From Bradyrhizobium icense (lineage in GTDB: Bacteria > Pseudomonadota > Alphaproteobacteria > Rhizobiales > Xanthobacteraceae): a stretch of DNA of 64,000 nucleotides. Where the stretch lies: NCBI RefSeq assembly GCF_001693385.1, contig NZ_CP016428.1:7802001-7866000 (forward strand). Direction: 5' to 3'. The notes under the pieces were generated by a model that was given only the letters and a program-made list of their open reading frames with translations, did no database searches and was not told the DNA's origin. This document shows positions 26,541 to 34,703 of the stretch, one piece after another (position 1 is the stretch's first letter; each line of letters opens with the position of its first letter). The position numbers and the translations under genes were made by a program.

Positions 26541-26813
26541 ATGCCGAAGCTCAGAACTACACTCGCACTCGCTACCGCAATCGTTGTGGCGACAATCGCC
26601 GCGCAGACGCTTTACGCGCAGGACAGCTCGACGAGCCGCCACCGCATGATGGACGGCGATCCTGCTCGAGGCACGATGGGCATTACGAAGATGATGCACC
26701 AGATGAGCGGGATGATGGATCACTGCAGCAGCATGATGCAGAACCGCGGCACTGGTCGGCCTAATGATCAGTGGCGCAGGCGCGCACCAACAGCGCCCGA
26801 TAACGAGAGCTGA
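26541..26813 (+). CDS. small exported Met/His-rich protein
   Basis: A 90-residue protein with a signal peptide (MPKLRTTLALATAIVVATIAAQTLYAQ). The Met- and His-rich segment ITKMMHQMSGMMDHCSSMMQ (about residues 48-67) is suited to binding Cu(I). A GAAGGGAGAAAAGCTC ribosome site precedes the ATG, 14 bases after the TlpA-like gene. I do not recognise a named family. A periplasmic copper buffer or chaperone is the most likely role given the operon. Confidence 0.75.
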   Translation: MPKLRTTLALATAIVVATIAAQTLYAQDSSTSRHRMMDGDPARGTMGITKMMHQMSGMMDHCSSMMQNRGTGRPNDQWRRRAPTAPDNES

Positions 26814-26861
26814 ACTGGCGCTCATGGTGTTTCAGCGGGCGCGTTCAAAATGGAGGCTGAA

Positions 26862-27554
26862 ATGCAAATCCCATTGGTCCTAACTCTGGCGGTCGCTTTG
26901 GCAACGGTTGCCTCGGCTGTCTCGGCACATTCCCTGAAGGAACTCGAGGGCATGCTGGGCGATCGGGAGAAGTATTTCCAGGCCGTCGACAAAGCAGCGC
27001 CCGAATTCACCCTTCAGGATGCGGAGGGGCGGACGACCAGCCTCGCGGATTTCCGCGGCAAGGTGGTCGTCCTGAATTTCATTTACGCCAGCTGTCCTGA
27101 CATATGCCCGTTGCACGCCGACCGGATCGCCGAGATCCAGGGCCTGATCAATCAGTCGCCGATGAAAACGCAGGTCCAGTTCATCAGCATCACTACGGAC
27201 CCGAGCAAGGATACGTCAGACGTTCTCCGCCACTACGGCCAGGCTCACAGGCTCGATTCCGCAAACTGGCTCTTTCTGACTACCAGATCTGATCAGTCGG
27301 AGGATGCCACACGCAACCTCGCGGAGCGGTTCGGCCATCGGTTCGACAAGACGCCGGGGGGCTATCAAATCCACAGCATCGTGACGCATGTCATCGACAG
27401 CCAGGGTCGCTGGCGAGCCAGTTTCCACGGCTTGAAGTTCGAGCCAACCAATCTCGTCGTGTTCGTCAACGCCTTGGTCAATGACGCTGAGAAGCCGCAT
27501 GGCCACATCGCGCCCGGCGTGTGGGAAAAGATCAAGAGGTTGTTCGGATCCTGA
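26862..27554 (+). CDS. SCO1/SenC family copper chaperone
   Basis: A 230-residue exported thioredoxin-fold protein. The copper site C-x3-C is visible in YASCPDICPLHADR (Cys about 78 and 82), and the conserved His follows in HSIVTHVIDSQGRW. SCO proteins deliver copper to the CuA centre of cytochrome oxidase or act as thiol reductants. The ATG at 26862 is chosen over 26850 because GGAGG lies six bases before it. It ends the copper island on the right, facing phoR tail to tail. Confidence 0.9.
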   Translation: MQIPLVLTLAVALATVASAVSAHSLKELEGMLGDREKYFQAVDKAAPEFTLQDAEGRTTSLADFRGKVVVLNFIYASCPDICPLHADRIAEIQGLINQSPMKTQVQFISITTDPSKDTSDVLRHYGQAHRLDSANWLFLTTRSDQSEDATRNLAERFGHRFDKTPGGYQIHSIVTHVIDSQGRWRASFHGLKFEPTNLVVFVNALVNDAEKPHGHIAPGVWEKIKRLFGS

Positions 27555-27638
27555 TCGCGCGCCCCAAACGTATGCGCAACGCCGCAAGCGCTTGGTGATA
27601 CCTGGGTGACAGGATCAAGGCATCGGAAGGGCCGGGCT

Positions 27639-28940
27639 TTAACTTGCCGTCGGGGGCTTGGCCTGGGGAAAACAGGCGGTGAAGGTGGCACCGTTTTTCG
27701 GCACGCTTTCGATCAACAGCCGGCCGCGATGGCGGTTAAGAATATGTTTCACCAAGGATAAGCCGAGCCCGGTTCCACCCTGCGCGCGGCTATCGCCGAC
27801 GTCGACCCGGTAGAAGCGCTCGGTCAGCCGCGGCAGGTGTTCTGGCGCAATGCCGGGGCCGAAATCGCGGACCATGACGCGGACTTCCGGCGCGCCCTCA
27901 CCCGAACCGATCTGGCTCAGCGAGACGATTACCTTCCCGCCGGACGCGCCATATTTGAGCGCGTTCTCGATCAGGTTCTCGAACAGCCGCAACAGTTCCT
28001 CGCGATCGCCTGCAATCGCGACCGGCATGTCCGGCAGGTCGATCTCGATCGCGACCTGGCGCTCCCTTGCCAGCGGCTCCAGCCCGTCGGCGACCTGGCG
28101 GATGATCGGCACGATATCGACGCAGGCTTCGGGGCGCACATGCGCCGACAGTTCGACCCGCGACAGCGACAGCAAATCGTCGATCAGCCGCGCCATCCGG
28201 GTCGCCTGCGTATGCATGATCGAGAGAAAGCGCTCGCGCGCCTTGGCGTCGTCCTTGGCCGGGCCCTGCAGCGTATCGATGAAGCCTGATAGGGCGGCGA
28301 GCGGCGTGCGCAGCTCGTGGCTGGCATTGGCAACGAAATCGGCGCGCATTTCCTCGACCCTGCGCAACGGCGTCTGGTCGTGGAAGGTCATCAGCATGCA
28401 TCTTTCGGTGCCGCCGAACAGCGTCGGCACCGGCACCGGCGTGATGACCAGTTCCATCCAGCGGTCAACCGGCACCTGGTCGAGATAATTGGCGCGACGC
28501 GGCTCGCTGGTCGCGATCGCCTCGCGCAACGCGGTGATGATCTCGGGCGACCGCAGCGCGAACTGGGCAAGTTCGTTCTTGCGCAGCGCGGGCGCGAGCT
28601 GGGCCGCCGCCACATTGAGATGAATGACGCGGCCGGCACGGTCGAGCAGCACGGCCGGATCCGGCATGCCGGCAACGACCGCGCTGACGGCGGCGGACTC
28701 GACCGGACTGACGGCGCGGACGTCTTCGCGGGAGCCGGCGGAATCATGCAGACGCCACGGCACCAGCGCCGCGGCTGCGATGCAGATGAAGACCGCCACG
28801 GCGCGCGCCAGCGAGAGATCGGCCAACAGCACCAGCGCGCAAAGCGCCAGCCCCGCAGCCAACAGGATGATGGCCGAATGCCGCAACCGGTCCGGCCACG
28901 GTGCAAAGAAGGAGGAAGAGCTGGAATCGTCTATTGCCAT
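27639..28940 (-). CDS. phoR: phosphate regulon sensor histidine kinase PhoR
   Basis: A 433-residue membrane sensor kinase. Two N-terminal membrane helices (about residues 20-62) are followed by a PAS-like region (MPDPAVLLDRAGRVIHLN), the phospho-acceptor His in NASHELRTPLAALSGFID (about residue 210), and the ATPase domain with N, G1 and G2 boxes. It phosphorylates PhoB at low phosphate. Its last 143 codons are duplicated next to pstS. If the ancestral order was phoR-pstS, the copper island now separates the kinase from the rest of its operon by about 6.5 kb. Confidence 0.95.
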   Translation of the reverse strand: MAIDDSSSSSFFAPWPDRLRHSAIILLAAGLALCALVLLADLSLARAVAVFICIAAAALVPWRLHDSAGSREDVRAVSPVESAAVSAVVAGMPDPAVLLDRAGRVIHLNVAAAQLAPALRKNELAQFALRSPEIITALREAIATSEPRRANYLDQVPVDRWMELVITPVPVPTLFGGTERCMLMTFHDQTPLRRVEEMRADFVANASHELRTPLAALSGFIDTLQGPAKDDAKARERFLSIMHTQATRMARLIDDLLSLSRVELSAHVRPEACVDIVPIIRQVADGLEPLARERQVAIEIDLPDMPVAIAGDREELLRLFENLIENALKYGASGGKVIVSLSQIGSGEGAPEVRVMVRDFGPGIAPEHLPRLTERFYRVDVGDSRAQGGTGLGLSLVKHILNRHRGRLLIESVPKNGATFTACFPQAKPPTAS

Positions 28941-28984
28941 GGCGCAGGCTTTCTTCCTCTATTCATGAGGCGCCCGCCGCATCA

Positions 28985-30043
28985 TCAGGTGCCCGTGTCT
29001 CCACGCTCGCGCACATAGACGGCAGCCTCATGCCTCGGCTCGGGGTCGGCGACAGGCGCCAAATCGCGCAGACGCTTCGATCGAGCGCCGATGATAATCT
29101 CCCGAAGCGTCAGCAAGATTACAGATATGACAAATGGTCCGATATAATAGAGGACACGGAACAGCAGCATGCCGGCGAGCAGTTCCGCCCGGTCCATCTG
29201 CCAGAGGCCGACCAGCATGGCGGCATCGAAGACGCCGAGCCCGCCCGGCGAATGGCTGGCGAACCCCAACAGCGTCGCCGAGACGAAGATCACCGCGACG
29301 ACGACAAAGCCGATATCGGGCTCGTCCGGCACCAGCATGTACATCGCCAGCGCACAGAAGCCGAGATCGACGATGCCGATGGCGATCTGCAGGAGCGTCA
29401 GCGGGCCGCCCGGCAGGGTGACCGTCCACGGTCCGCGGCCGACGCCGCGCGGCTGGGCCCAGACCCAGGCGACATAGCCGACCAGGGCAATGAGGATTCC
29501 GAACGCTGCAACGCGGTTGAGCCAGGCCGGCAGTTGATCGATCGCGGCGGCGGCTTCCGGATGGTAGGCAATGCCCAATCCGAGCACCGCGGCATTGCCG
29601 AGCCAGAAGGTCAGCCCGGCCAGGAAGCAGATCTTGGCGACGTCGATCGCGTTCAACCCCCAGGCCGAATAAATCCGGTAGCGCACCGCGCCGCCGGTGA
29701 AGACGCTGGCGCCGACATTGTGCCCGATCGAATAGGAGGTGAAGGCGGCCAGCGCTCTGATACGGTAGGGTACGTGGTGCTGGCCGATGGCGCGGACGGC
29801 GAACCAGTCATAGAAGGTGAGCGTGAAATAGCCCGCCGCCACGAACAGGGCGGCCAGCGCGATCCGGCGCGGCTCGGTGCCTTTGATGGCGTCGATCACC
29901 TCGTTGGTGTCGATGCCGCGGAGCATGTGATAGAGCACGTAGCACGCAACGGCGATGACCGTGACGCTGATAAGGACCCCGAGCTTATGCAGGACCTGTT
30001 TCTGGCGCAGAAACGAAGTTGCCCTGCGTATTGCTTCCAGCAT
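28985..30043 (-). CDS. UPF0104 / lysylphosphatidylglycerol-synthase-like membrane protein
   Basis: A 352-residue polytopic membrane protein with about eight helices. YDWFAVRAIGQHHVPYRIRALAAFTSYSIGHNVGASVFTGGAVRYRIY and SHSPGGLGVFDAAML are signature stretches of the UPF0104/YbhN flippase-like family. There is no soluble synthetase domain, so it would be a membrane or lipid-handling protein rather than a full MprF. It lies 44 bases upstream of phoR on the same strand and may be cotranscribed with it. Confidence 0.85.
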   Translation of the reverse strand: MLEAIRRATSFLRQKQVLHKLGVLISVTVIAVACYVLYHMLRGIDTNEVIDAIKGTEPRRIALAALFVAAGYFTLTFYDWFAVRAIGQHHVPYRIRALAAFTSYSIGHNVGASVFTGGAVRYRIYSAWGLNAIDVAKICFLAGLTFWLGNAAVLGLGIAYHPEAAAAIDQLPAWLNRVAAFGILIALVGYVAWVWAQPRGVGRGPWTVTLPGGPLTLLQIAIGIVDLGFCALAMYMLVPDEPDIGFVVVAVIFVSATLLGFASHSPGGLGVFDAAMLVGLWQMDRAELLAGMLLFRVLYYIGPFVISVILLTLREIIIGARSKRLRDLAPVADPEPRHEAAVYVRERGDTGT

Positions 30044-30320
30044 CTACACCTCGAATTGCGCTTCTGCGACGACGGCAATGGCGCGAACCCCGCCGCCGCT
30101 ACGCGGCTCCCTTGCCCCTCTGGTAGCGCGTTTTGGGCCGGAGTGGAATTCGCCTGACGACAATAAAACGCGCTGCTTCAAGATATTAGGCGTGGTTGAT
30201 GACGGCGGTAGCGCAGTTTTGCTGCCTTCCCGCCGCCCCGCAGCGGTTCCGGAGCATAGCAGGGGCTGGTCAACAACCCGTGACAGTGATGGCGGTGAAG
30301 CTGGCCGGCGCATGATGCAC

Positions 30321-30617
30321 TCAGGCCGGCGGCGCACTGCGCGAGACCACCCAGTCGCGCAACCATGACCCGACCGCACAGCCGCAGAGGTAGAGTGCGA
30401 ACATGATCAGGCCGAGGTCGAGCCAGTAGCCGAAACGGCCGGGCACGACGCGCGCGAGCGCGGCTGCGACCAGTGCCGCGACCAAAGCCGAAAGCGCCCA
30501 CCGCCATTTCCGCGAGATGCCTTCGCCGTGCTGAACCACGGATATCCAGCCCATGGCGAAGCCGAGCAGCACCGATGCCAAGAGCCAGCCCCAGTAGAAT
30601 GTGGTCAGATAGGCCAT
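30321..30617 (-). CDS. small three-helix membrane protein, unknown function
   Basis: A 98-residue protein with three hydrophobic segments (about residues 8-26, 40-58 and 66-86). I do not recognise a family. Its ATG is two bases downstream of the stop of the OmpA-family gene on the same strand, so the two are cotranscribed and perhaps act together in the envelope. Confidence 0.7.
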   Translation of the reverse strand: MAYLTTFYWGWLLASVLLGFAMGWISVVQHGEGISRKWRWALSALVAALVAAALARVVPGRFGYWLDLGLIMFALYLCGCAVGSWLRDWVVSRSAPPA

Positions 30618-30619
30618 GC

Positions 30620-32014
30620 TTACTTCACCACGAAATCGATGCGACGGTTCTGCGCCTTGCCCTGGTCGGTCTCGTTACCCGCAATCGGCTGCGTCGAGCC
30701 GTAGCCGACCGCACTGAACCGGTTGGCGGGTAATCCCGCCTTAACCAGATAGTCGGCGACCGCCTGCGCACGCTTCTCGGACAGCGCCTGATTGGCCGCC
30801 TCGTCGCCATCGGCATCGGTGTGCCCGGCGATCTCGATATTGGCGGCCGGACAGCGCAACGCGGTTTCGATCAGGCGGTCGAGGAGGCCTGCGGAATCGG
30901 CGACGATGTCAGCCTTGCCGGATTCGAAGCGGATTCGGGCCTTGCCGAGCAGTTCGGTAAACAATTGCTGGCAGACCGTCGCATCCACCGGCGCCGCGGC
31001 CGGCTTGACCGAGATTTCAGGCTTGAACTGCCAGCCCTGCGGAAAGTCCTTGCCGAGGCCGACGCGGATCTGACTGGCGGCGGCTTCATAGAGCGCATCG
31101 CCCGACAGCTTCACCTCGCGGTCGGAGACGACCAGCGTACCGGTCGACAGCCGCGACAGCGCGCCGAGCGCGGGCACCACCGCATTGGCGAAGCCGGTGG
31201 GCGCACCGACGCTCGGCTTGAGATTATCGACGACTTTTTCCTTGAAGAACTTGCGTCCTGCCGCGGCCACCAGCGCGGCGTGAACATTGTTGTCGGGCAC
31301 GTTGCCGGTCAGCGTCAGCGTTACCGCGACGGGATCCTTGTAGGCCTGGAAAATGTACGGCGGTGCCTTGATCTCGTTGGCTACGACTGAGAAGCCGTCA
31401 GGCAGATTTTTCAGCGCGGCGGCGATGGCTTCGCGGCCGCCGAGTTCGCGTGCCATGCCCGACAGGCTGACTTTGGTGTCAGACAACGTGATCTTGCCGT
31501 CCTTCAGCTTGCCGATCTGGTCGATCAGCAGCAGCGCGGCATTGTCGAAACGCGGTGGCGCCCCGCGCGACAGATTGGTCCGGTCGACCACTTCGACGCC
31601 ACCGAGGCTGGCGCGCGCCGCCTCCAGCAGCCGGCCCTTGCTCGCCGGCAGGGGCGAACTGCCCGACAGCGTGACCCGCACGACGTCGCGTTCAGCCGAC
31701 CAGACGAACGGCTTGGCTTCGGGAACGAGCCGGGTTTCGTCGTTAACCAAACGCACGCCCGGTACCGCTTCCACCGAAGCCACCGCACTCTGCCGGCCAT
31801 CTTCCGAGAATGCATCCGCGGCCAGCGTCACGTCGCGACCTGCAACCGAGATCCGCCGTTTATCGAGAATGGTGTCTTTGAGGGCTGCGGCCGAACGCTG
31901 CGTCACATCGGCTTCCAGCCGTTCGGTGCTCGTCCAGGCTGCGATGGCCCAAAAGATGACCAGCGGAATGACACCCGGCCACCATTTGCTACTCCACCTG
32001 AAAAGTCCGCGCAT
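30620..32014 (-). CDS. OmpA family protein with BON-like repeats
   Basis: A 464-residue protein with one N-terminal membrane anchor (residues 12-30), a periplasmic region that looks like several BON-type repeats (for example VTLTLTGNVPDNNVHAALVAAA), and a C-terminal OmpA peptidoglycan-binding domain (IEIAGHTDADGDEAANQALSEKRAQAVADYLVKAGL, then RRIDFVVK). It resembles ArfA-like inner-membrane-anchored OmpA proteins. Probable role: linking the inner membrane to peptidoglycan. The exact function is unknown. Confidence 0.85.
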   Translation of the reverse strand: MRGLFRWSSKWWPGVIPLVIFWAIAAWTSTERLEADVTQRSAAALKDTILDKRRISVAGRDVTLAADAFSEDGRQSAVASVEAVPGVRLVNDETRLVPEAKPFVWSAERDVVRVTLSGSSPLPASKGRLLEAARASLGGVEVVDRTNLSRGAPPRFDNAALLLIDQIGKLKDGKITLSDTKVSLSGMARELGGREAIAAALKNLPDGFSVVANEIKAPPYIFQAYKDPVAVTLTLTGNVPDNNVHAALVAAAGRKFFKEKVVDNLKPSVGAPTGFANAVVPALGALSRLSTGTLVVSDREVKLSGDALYEAAASQIRVGLGKDFPQGWQFKPEISVKPAAAPVDATVCQQLFTELLGKARIRFESGKADIVADSAGLLDRLIETALRCPAANIEIAGHTDADGDEAANQALSEKRAQAVADYLVKAGLPANRFSAVGYGSTQPIAGNETDQGKAQNRRIDFVVK

Positions 32015-32181
32015 TCGAGTTCCCGCCGGGTCTGGAATGCAGAGAAAACAAACCCTTGCAGGACTGTCAAACCCGAAATGTCGCAGACGCGAAAGGGTCC
32101 GGATATCGGCCCGGCTAACAGTTTCTTCAGCGGTCTGTCGCTAGTTTCGTCCCCGTAGTTAACCGGGCAGCCCGCATCTCG

Positions 32182-33240
32182 ATGAAACTGCTTCGCAACG
32201 CCGTCATTCGCGCCGGGCTGGAAGCGCTGTACTTCTCCGGAGCGCACTACCTGCTGCGACCAATCTTCGCAGGTGTCGGCGTCATTTTCATGCTGCATCA
32301 CGTCCGGCCGCGCCGCGACGGCGAGTTTCAGCCCAATCATCATCTCGAGGTCGAGCCGGAGTTCTTGCGGGCGATGCTGGCGCATCTTCGCACGCTCGAC
32401 GTCGACATCGTCACCATGGACGAGATGCATCAGCGACTTGAGGAGCGCGATTTTGCGCGCCGCTTCGCCTGCTTCACGCTCGACGATGGCTATCGCGACA
32501 ACCGCGATTACGCCCTGCCGGTGATGCGTGAGTTTGACGCGCCCCTCACCGTTTACGTGACGAGCGATTTCGCCGAGGGCACCGGAAGGTTGTGGTGGGT
32601 CGCGCTCGAGAAAGCGATCGCCAAGGCTTCCTCGATCGAAGTCCCGATCGGCGGCACCGCGACCCGGCTCGATACCTCGACGCCGGCAGCCAAGCAGGCC
32701 GCCTTCGACCGCACGCATGGCTGGCTGCGCCGACTTCCGGGCGAACACGACCTGCAGCGCGAAATCTCCGCGCTATGCACGCGCCACGACGTCGACGAGT
32801 CTCTCATCGCCCGCGAGCTCTGCATGTCCTGGGAAGAATTGAAGGCGTTCGCGGACGATCCCCTGGTGACGATCGGCGCGCATACGGTCACGCATTGCGA
32901 TCTGGCGCGGCAGAGCGAAGAGATCGCTTCGTTCGAGCTGGCCGAAAGCCGTGCGCGGATCGAAGCAGCGTTGCAGCGGCCGGTGCTTCATCTCGCCTAT
33001 CCCTATGGCGACCGGATCGCCGCGGGCCAGCGGGAATTCAGGCTGGCGAAAGTGGCAGGCTTCAAGACCGCGGTGACGACGCGGCCGGGCATGATCTTCC
33101 CGGAAAGCGCCAGCCATATAACCGCGCTGCAGCGGGTCTCGCTGAACGGCAACTACCAGGACGCGCGCGTCCTCCCCGTTCTCACCTCCGGCGCCGCCAC
33201 CGCGATGTGGAACGGCTTTCGCCGCATCGACGCGGCCTGA
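32182..33240 (+). CDS. polysaccharide deacetylase family protein
   Basis: A 352-residue protein with the NodB-homology fold. The first motif FTLDDGYRDNRDYALPVM carries the catalytic/metal Asp pair, and TIGAHTVTHCDLA carries the His-x3-His metal ligands. LAYPYGD is a later motif. These enzymes remove acetyl groups from N-acetylated sugars. No obvious signal peptide is seen, only a mildly hydrophobic N-terminus. It stands alone between palindromic repeats, so the substrate cannot be deduced from its neighbours. Confidence 0.87.
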   Translation: MKLLRNAVIRAGLEALYFSGAHYLLRPIFAGVGVIFMLHHVRPRRDGEFQPNHHLEVEPEFLRAMLAHLRTLDVDIVTMDEMHQRLEERDFARRFACFTLDDGYRDNRDYALPVMREFDAPLTVYVTSDFAEGTGRLWWVALEKAIAKASSIEVPIGGTATRLDTSTPAAKQAAFDRTHGWLRRLPGEHDLQREISALCTRHDVDESLIARELCMSWEELKAFADDPLVTIGAHTVTHCDLARQSEEIASFELAESRARIEAALQRPVLHLAYPYGDRIAAGQREFRLAKVAGFKTAVTTRPGMIFPESASHITALQRVSLNGNYQDARVLPVLTSGAATAMWNGFRRIDAA

Positions 33241-33252
33241 AATCTCTCCACA

Positions 33253-33376
33253 CGTCGTCCCTGCGAACCACAGGGACCCATACGCCGCGGCTCATCAGTT
33301 GAGCTGACGTAGGAGGGCATCTACCAAAGCAATTACGGCCTGTGGTTATGGGTCCCTGCGGTTCGCAGGGACGACG
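33253..33376. repeat. REP/MITE-like palindromic element (GTCGTCCC family), copy 3
   Basis: CGTCGTCCCTGCGAACCACAGG at the left and CCTGCGGTTCGCAGGGACGACG at the right form long inverted ends about 124 bases apart. TGTGGTTATGGGTCCC occurs in the right arm as in the other copies. It lies between the deacetylase and SDR genes. Confidence 0.8.
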
Positions 33377-33445
33377 AAAACTGGTGTCCTTGACTCGCCT
33401 TGCTCCCGCGCCCAAAACCTCCGCCAAAGCCAATGGAGGAACGCA

Positions 33446-34246
33446 ATGTTCAAGGATCTGTTCTCGCTTCAGGGCCGCGTCGCGCTGGTGACGGGCGGCT
33501 CGCGCGGCATAGGCAAGATGATCGCGGCCGGCTTTCTCGCGCAGGGCGCGGCGAAGGTTTACATCACCGCGCGCAAGGCAGGTCCCTGCGAGGCAACCGC
33601 CAAAGAACTCACCGCCGCCTATGACGGCGAATGCATTGCGCTGCCGATCGACATCTCAACGGTCGAAGGCTGCGAAAGGCTGGCCGCCGAAATCATCAAG
33701 CTTGAGCCGAAGCTCGACATCCTCGTCAACAACGCGGGTGCGGCGTGGGGCGCGGAATTCGACGAATTCCCGGAAAGCGGCTGGGACAAGGTGATGGACC
33801 TCAACGTCAAGTCGCTGTTCTTCCTGACCAAGGCGCTGGCGAAACCGCTGCGCGCGGCGGCATCGCCCGAGCGGCCGGCGAAGGTCATCAACATCGCCTC
33901 CATCGACGGCATCTTCGTCAATCCGACGGAGACCTATTCCTACGCCGCGAGCAAGGCTGCGGTGATCCATCTGACGCGGCGCATGGCGGCCAAGTTGATC
34001 AAGGACAATATCAACGTCACCGCGATTGCGCCGGGCGCCTTCAAGTCCGACATGAACCGCGCCGCGCGCGACCACGCCGATGAAGTGGCAAAGCGCGTTC
34101 CGGCACGGCGCGTCGGCACCGACGAGGATATGGCCGGTATCGCCATCTACCTCGCCTCGCGCGCGGGGGATTATGTCGTCGGCAATACGATCGCCGTCGA
34201 CGGCGGCGTGGTGTACGCCACGGCGGGGAGTGAGATTGCGGGGTAG
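33446..34246 (+). CDS. short-chain dehydrogenase/reductase (RhlG-like)
   Basis: A 266-residue SDR with the cofactor motif VTGGSRGIGKM (about residues 14-24), NNAGAAWG, and the catalytic Ser/Tyr/Lys set ASIDG...YSYAASKAAVIHL. The C-terminus (AVDGGVVYATAGSEIAG) is typical of reductases annotated as RhlG/FabG-like. GGAGG stands six bases before the ATG. The substrate is not evident. It converges with the box operon and is separated from it by a palindromic repeat, so it is probably not part of that pathway. Confidence 0.9.
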   Translation: MFKDLFSLQGRVALVTGGSRGIGKMIAAGFLAQGAAKVYITARKAGPCEATAKELTAAYDGECIALPIDISTVEGCERLAAEIIKLEPKLDILVNNAGAAWGAEFDEFPESGWDKVMDLNVKSLFFLTKALAKPLRAAASPERPAKVINIASIDGIFVNPTETYSYAASKAAVIHLTRRMAAKLIKDNINVTAIAPGAFKSDMNRAARDHADEVAKRVPARRVGTDEDMAGIAIYLASRAGDYVVGNTIAVDGGVVYATAGSEIAG

Positions 34247-34265
34247 GCTACGGTCCCAGGTCAAG

Positions 34266-34387
34266 GTCGTCCCGGCGAACGCCGGGACCGACACCGCGTG
34301 ATGCATCAATAGAACACGATGGTGGACTTGTTTTGATAACAACGACGGTCGGTGGTTATGGGCCCGCGGCTCAAGGCCGGGGCGACG
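34266..34387. repeat. REP/MITE-like palindromic element (GTCGTCCC family), copy 4, diverged
   Basis: GTCGTCCCGGCGAACGCCGGGACC at the left and GGTTATGGGCCCGCGGCTCAAGGCCGGGGCGAC at the right mirror the other copies, with several changes. It sits between the converging SDR gene and the last gene of the box operon. Confidence 0.7.
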
Positions 34388-34393
34388 GAGAGA

Positions 34394-34678
34394 TCACGTC
34401 TCGCCCTTGTCATACTCGAAATCAGCCTTCGGCGCGTTGGGCAGCTCGCGCTCCAAGGCTTCCCGGTAGCGCAGGCACCCGCGCAGAAATTTTGGCCAGG
34501 GCGGGACAGCCACGTCTGGCGTGACCCGCTCGGGCAAGAGGCCCCAGAGATTGGGATGGTGCCAGCACAAATCGTGACCGGTGCTGTCGCGGTGCGCGCG
34601 GATGCCTTCCCTGAGGCGCTTCACCTCCGCGACCAGTTGGTCGCGGGTCAGTTCTTCGAGGTCGCGGTCGGGGTCCAT
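34394..34678 (-). CDS. small conserved protein at the end of the box operon
   Basis: A 94-residue soluble protein (MDPDRDLEELTRDQLVAEVKRLREGIRAHRDSTGHDLCWHHPNLWGLLPE, then VPPWPKFLRGCLRYREALE). It begins 25 bases after boxB on the same strand. It has a short N-terminal helix and a His/Trp-rich core (CWHHPNLW) but no motif I can name. It sits in the box operon, so a role connected to benzoyl-CoA epoxidation is possible but unproven. Confidence 0.75.
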   Translation of the reverse strand: MDPDRDLEELTRDQLVAEVKRLREGIRAHRDSTGHDLCWHHPNLWGLLPERVTPDVAVPPWPKFLRGCLRYREALERELPNAPKADFEYDKGET

Positions 34679-34703
34679 GTTACTGCTCCCCGATTGCGGG
34701 GGT

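Noticed and set aside
21224..27554. Copper island as a transposon or integrative element with its own recombinase
   Set aside because: All frames between the two phoR ends were considered; none encodes a transposase, integrase or relaxase, and no tRNA or short target duplication was found.
28901..30157. Long plus-strand frame (418 codons) across the UPF0104 gene
   Set aside because: Its Gln/Asp/Arg-rich, motif-free sequence is the mirror of the conserved membrane protein on the other strand.
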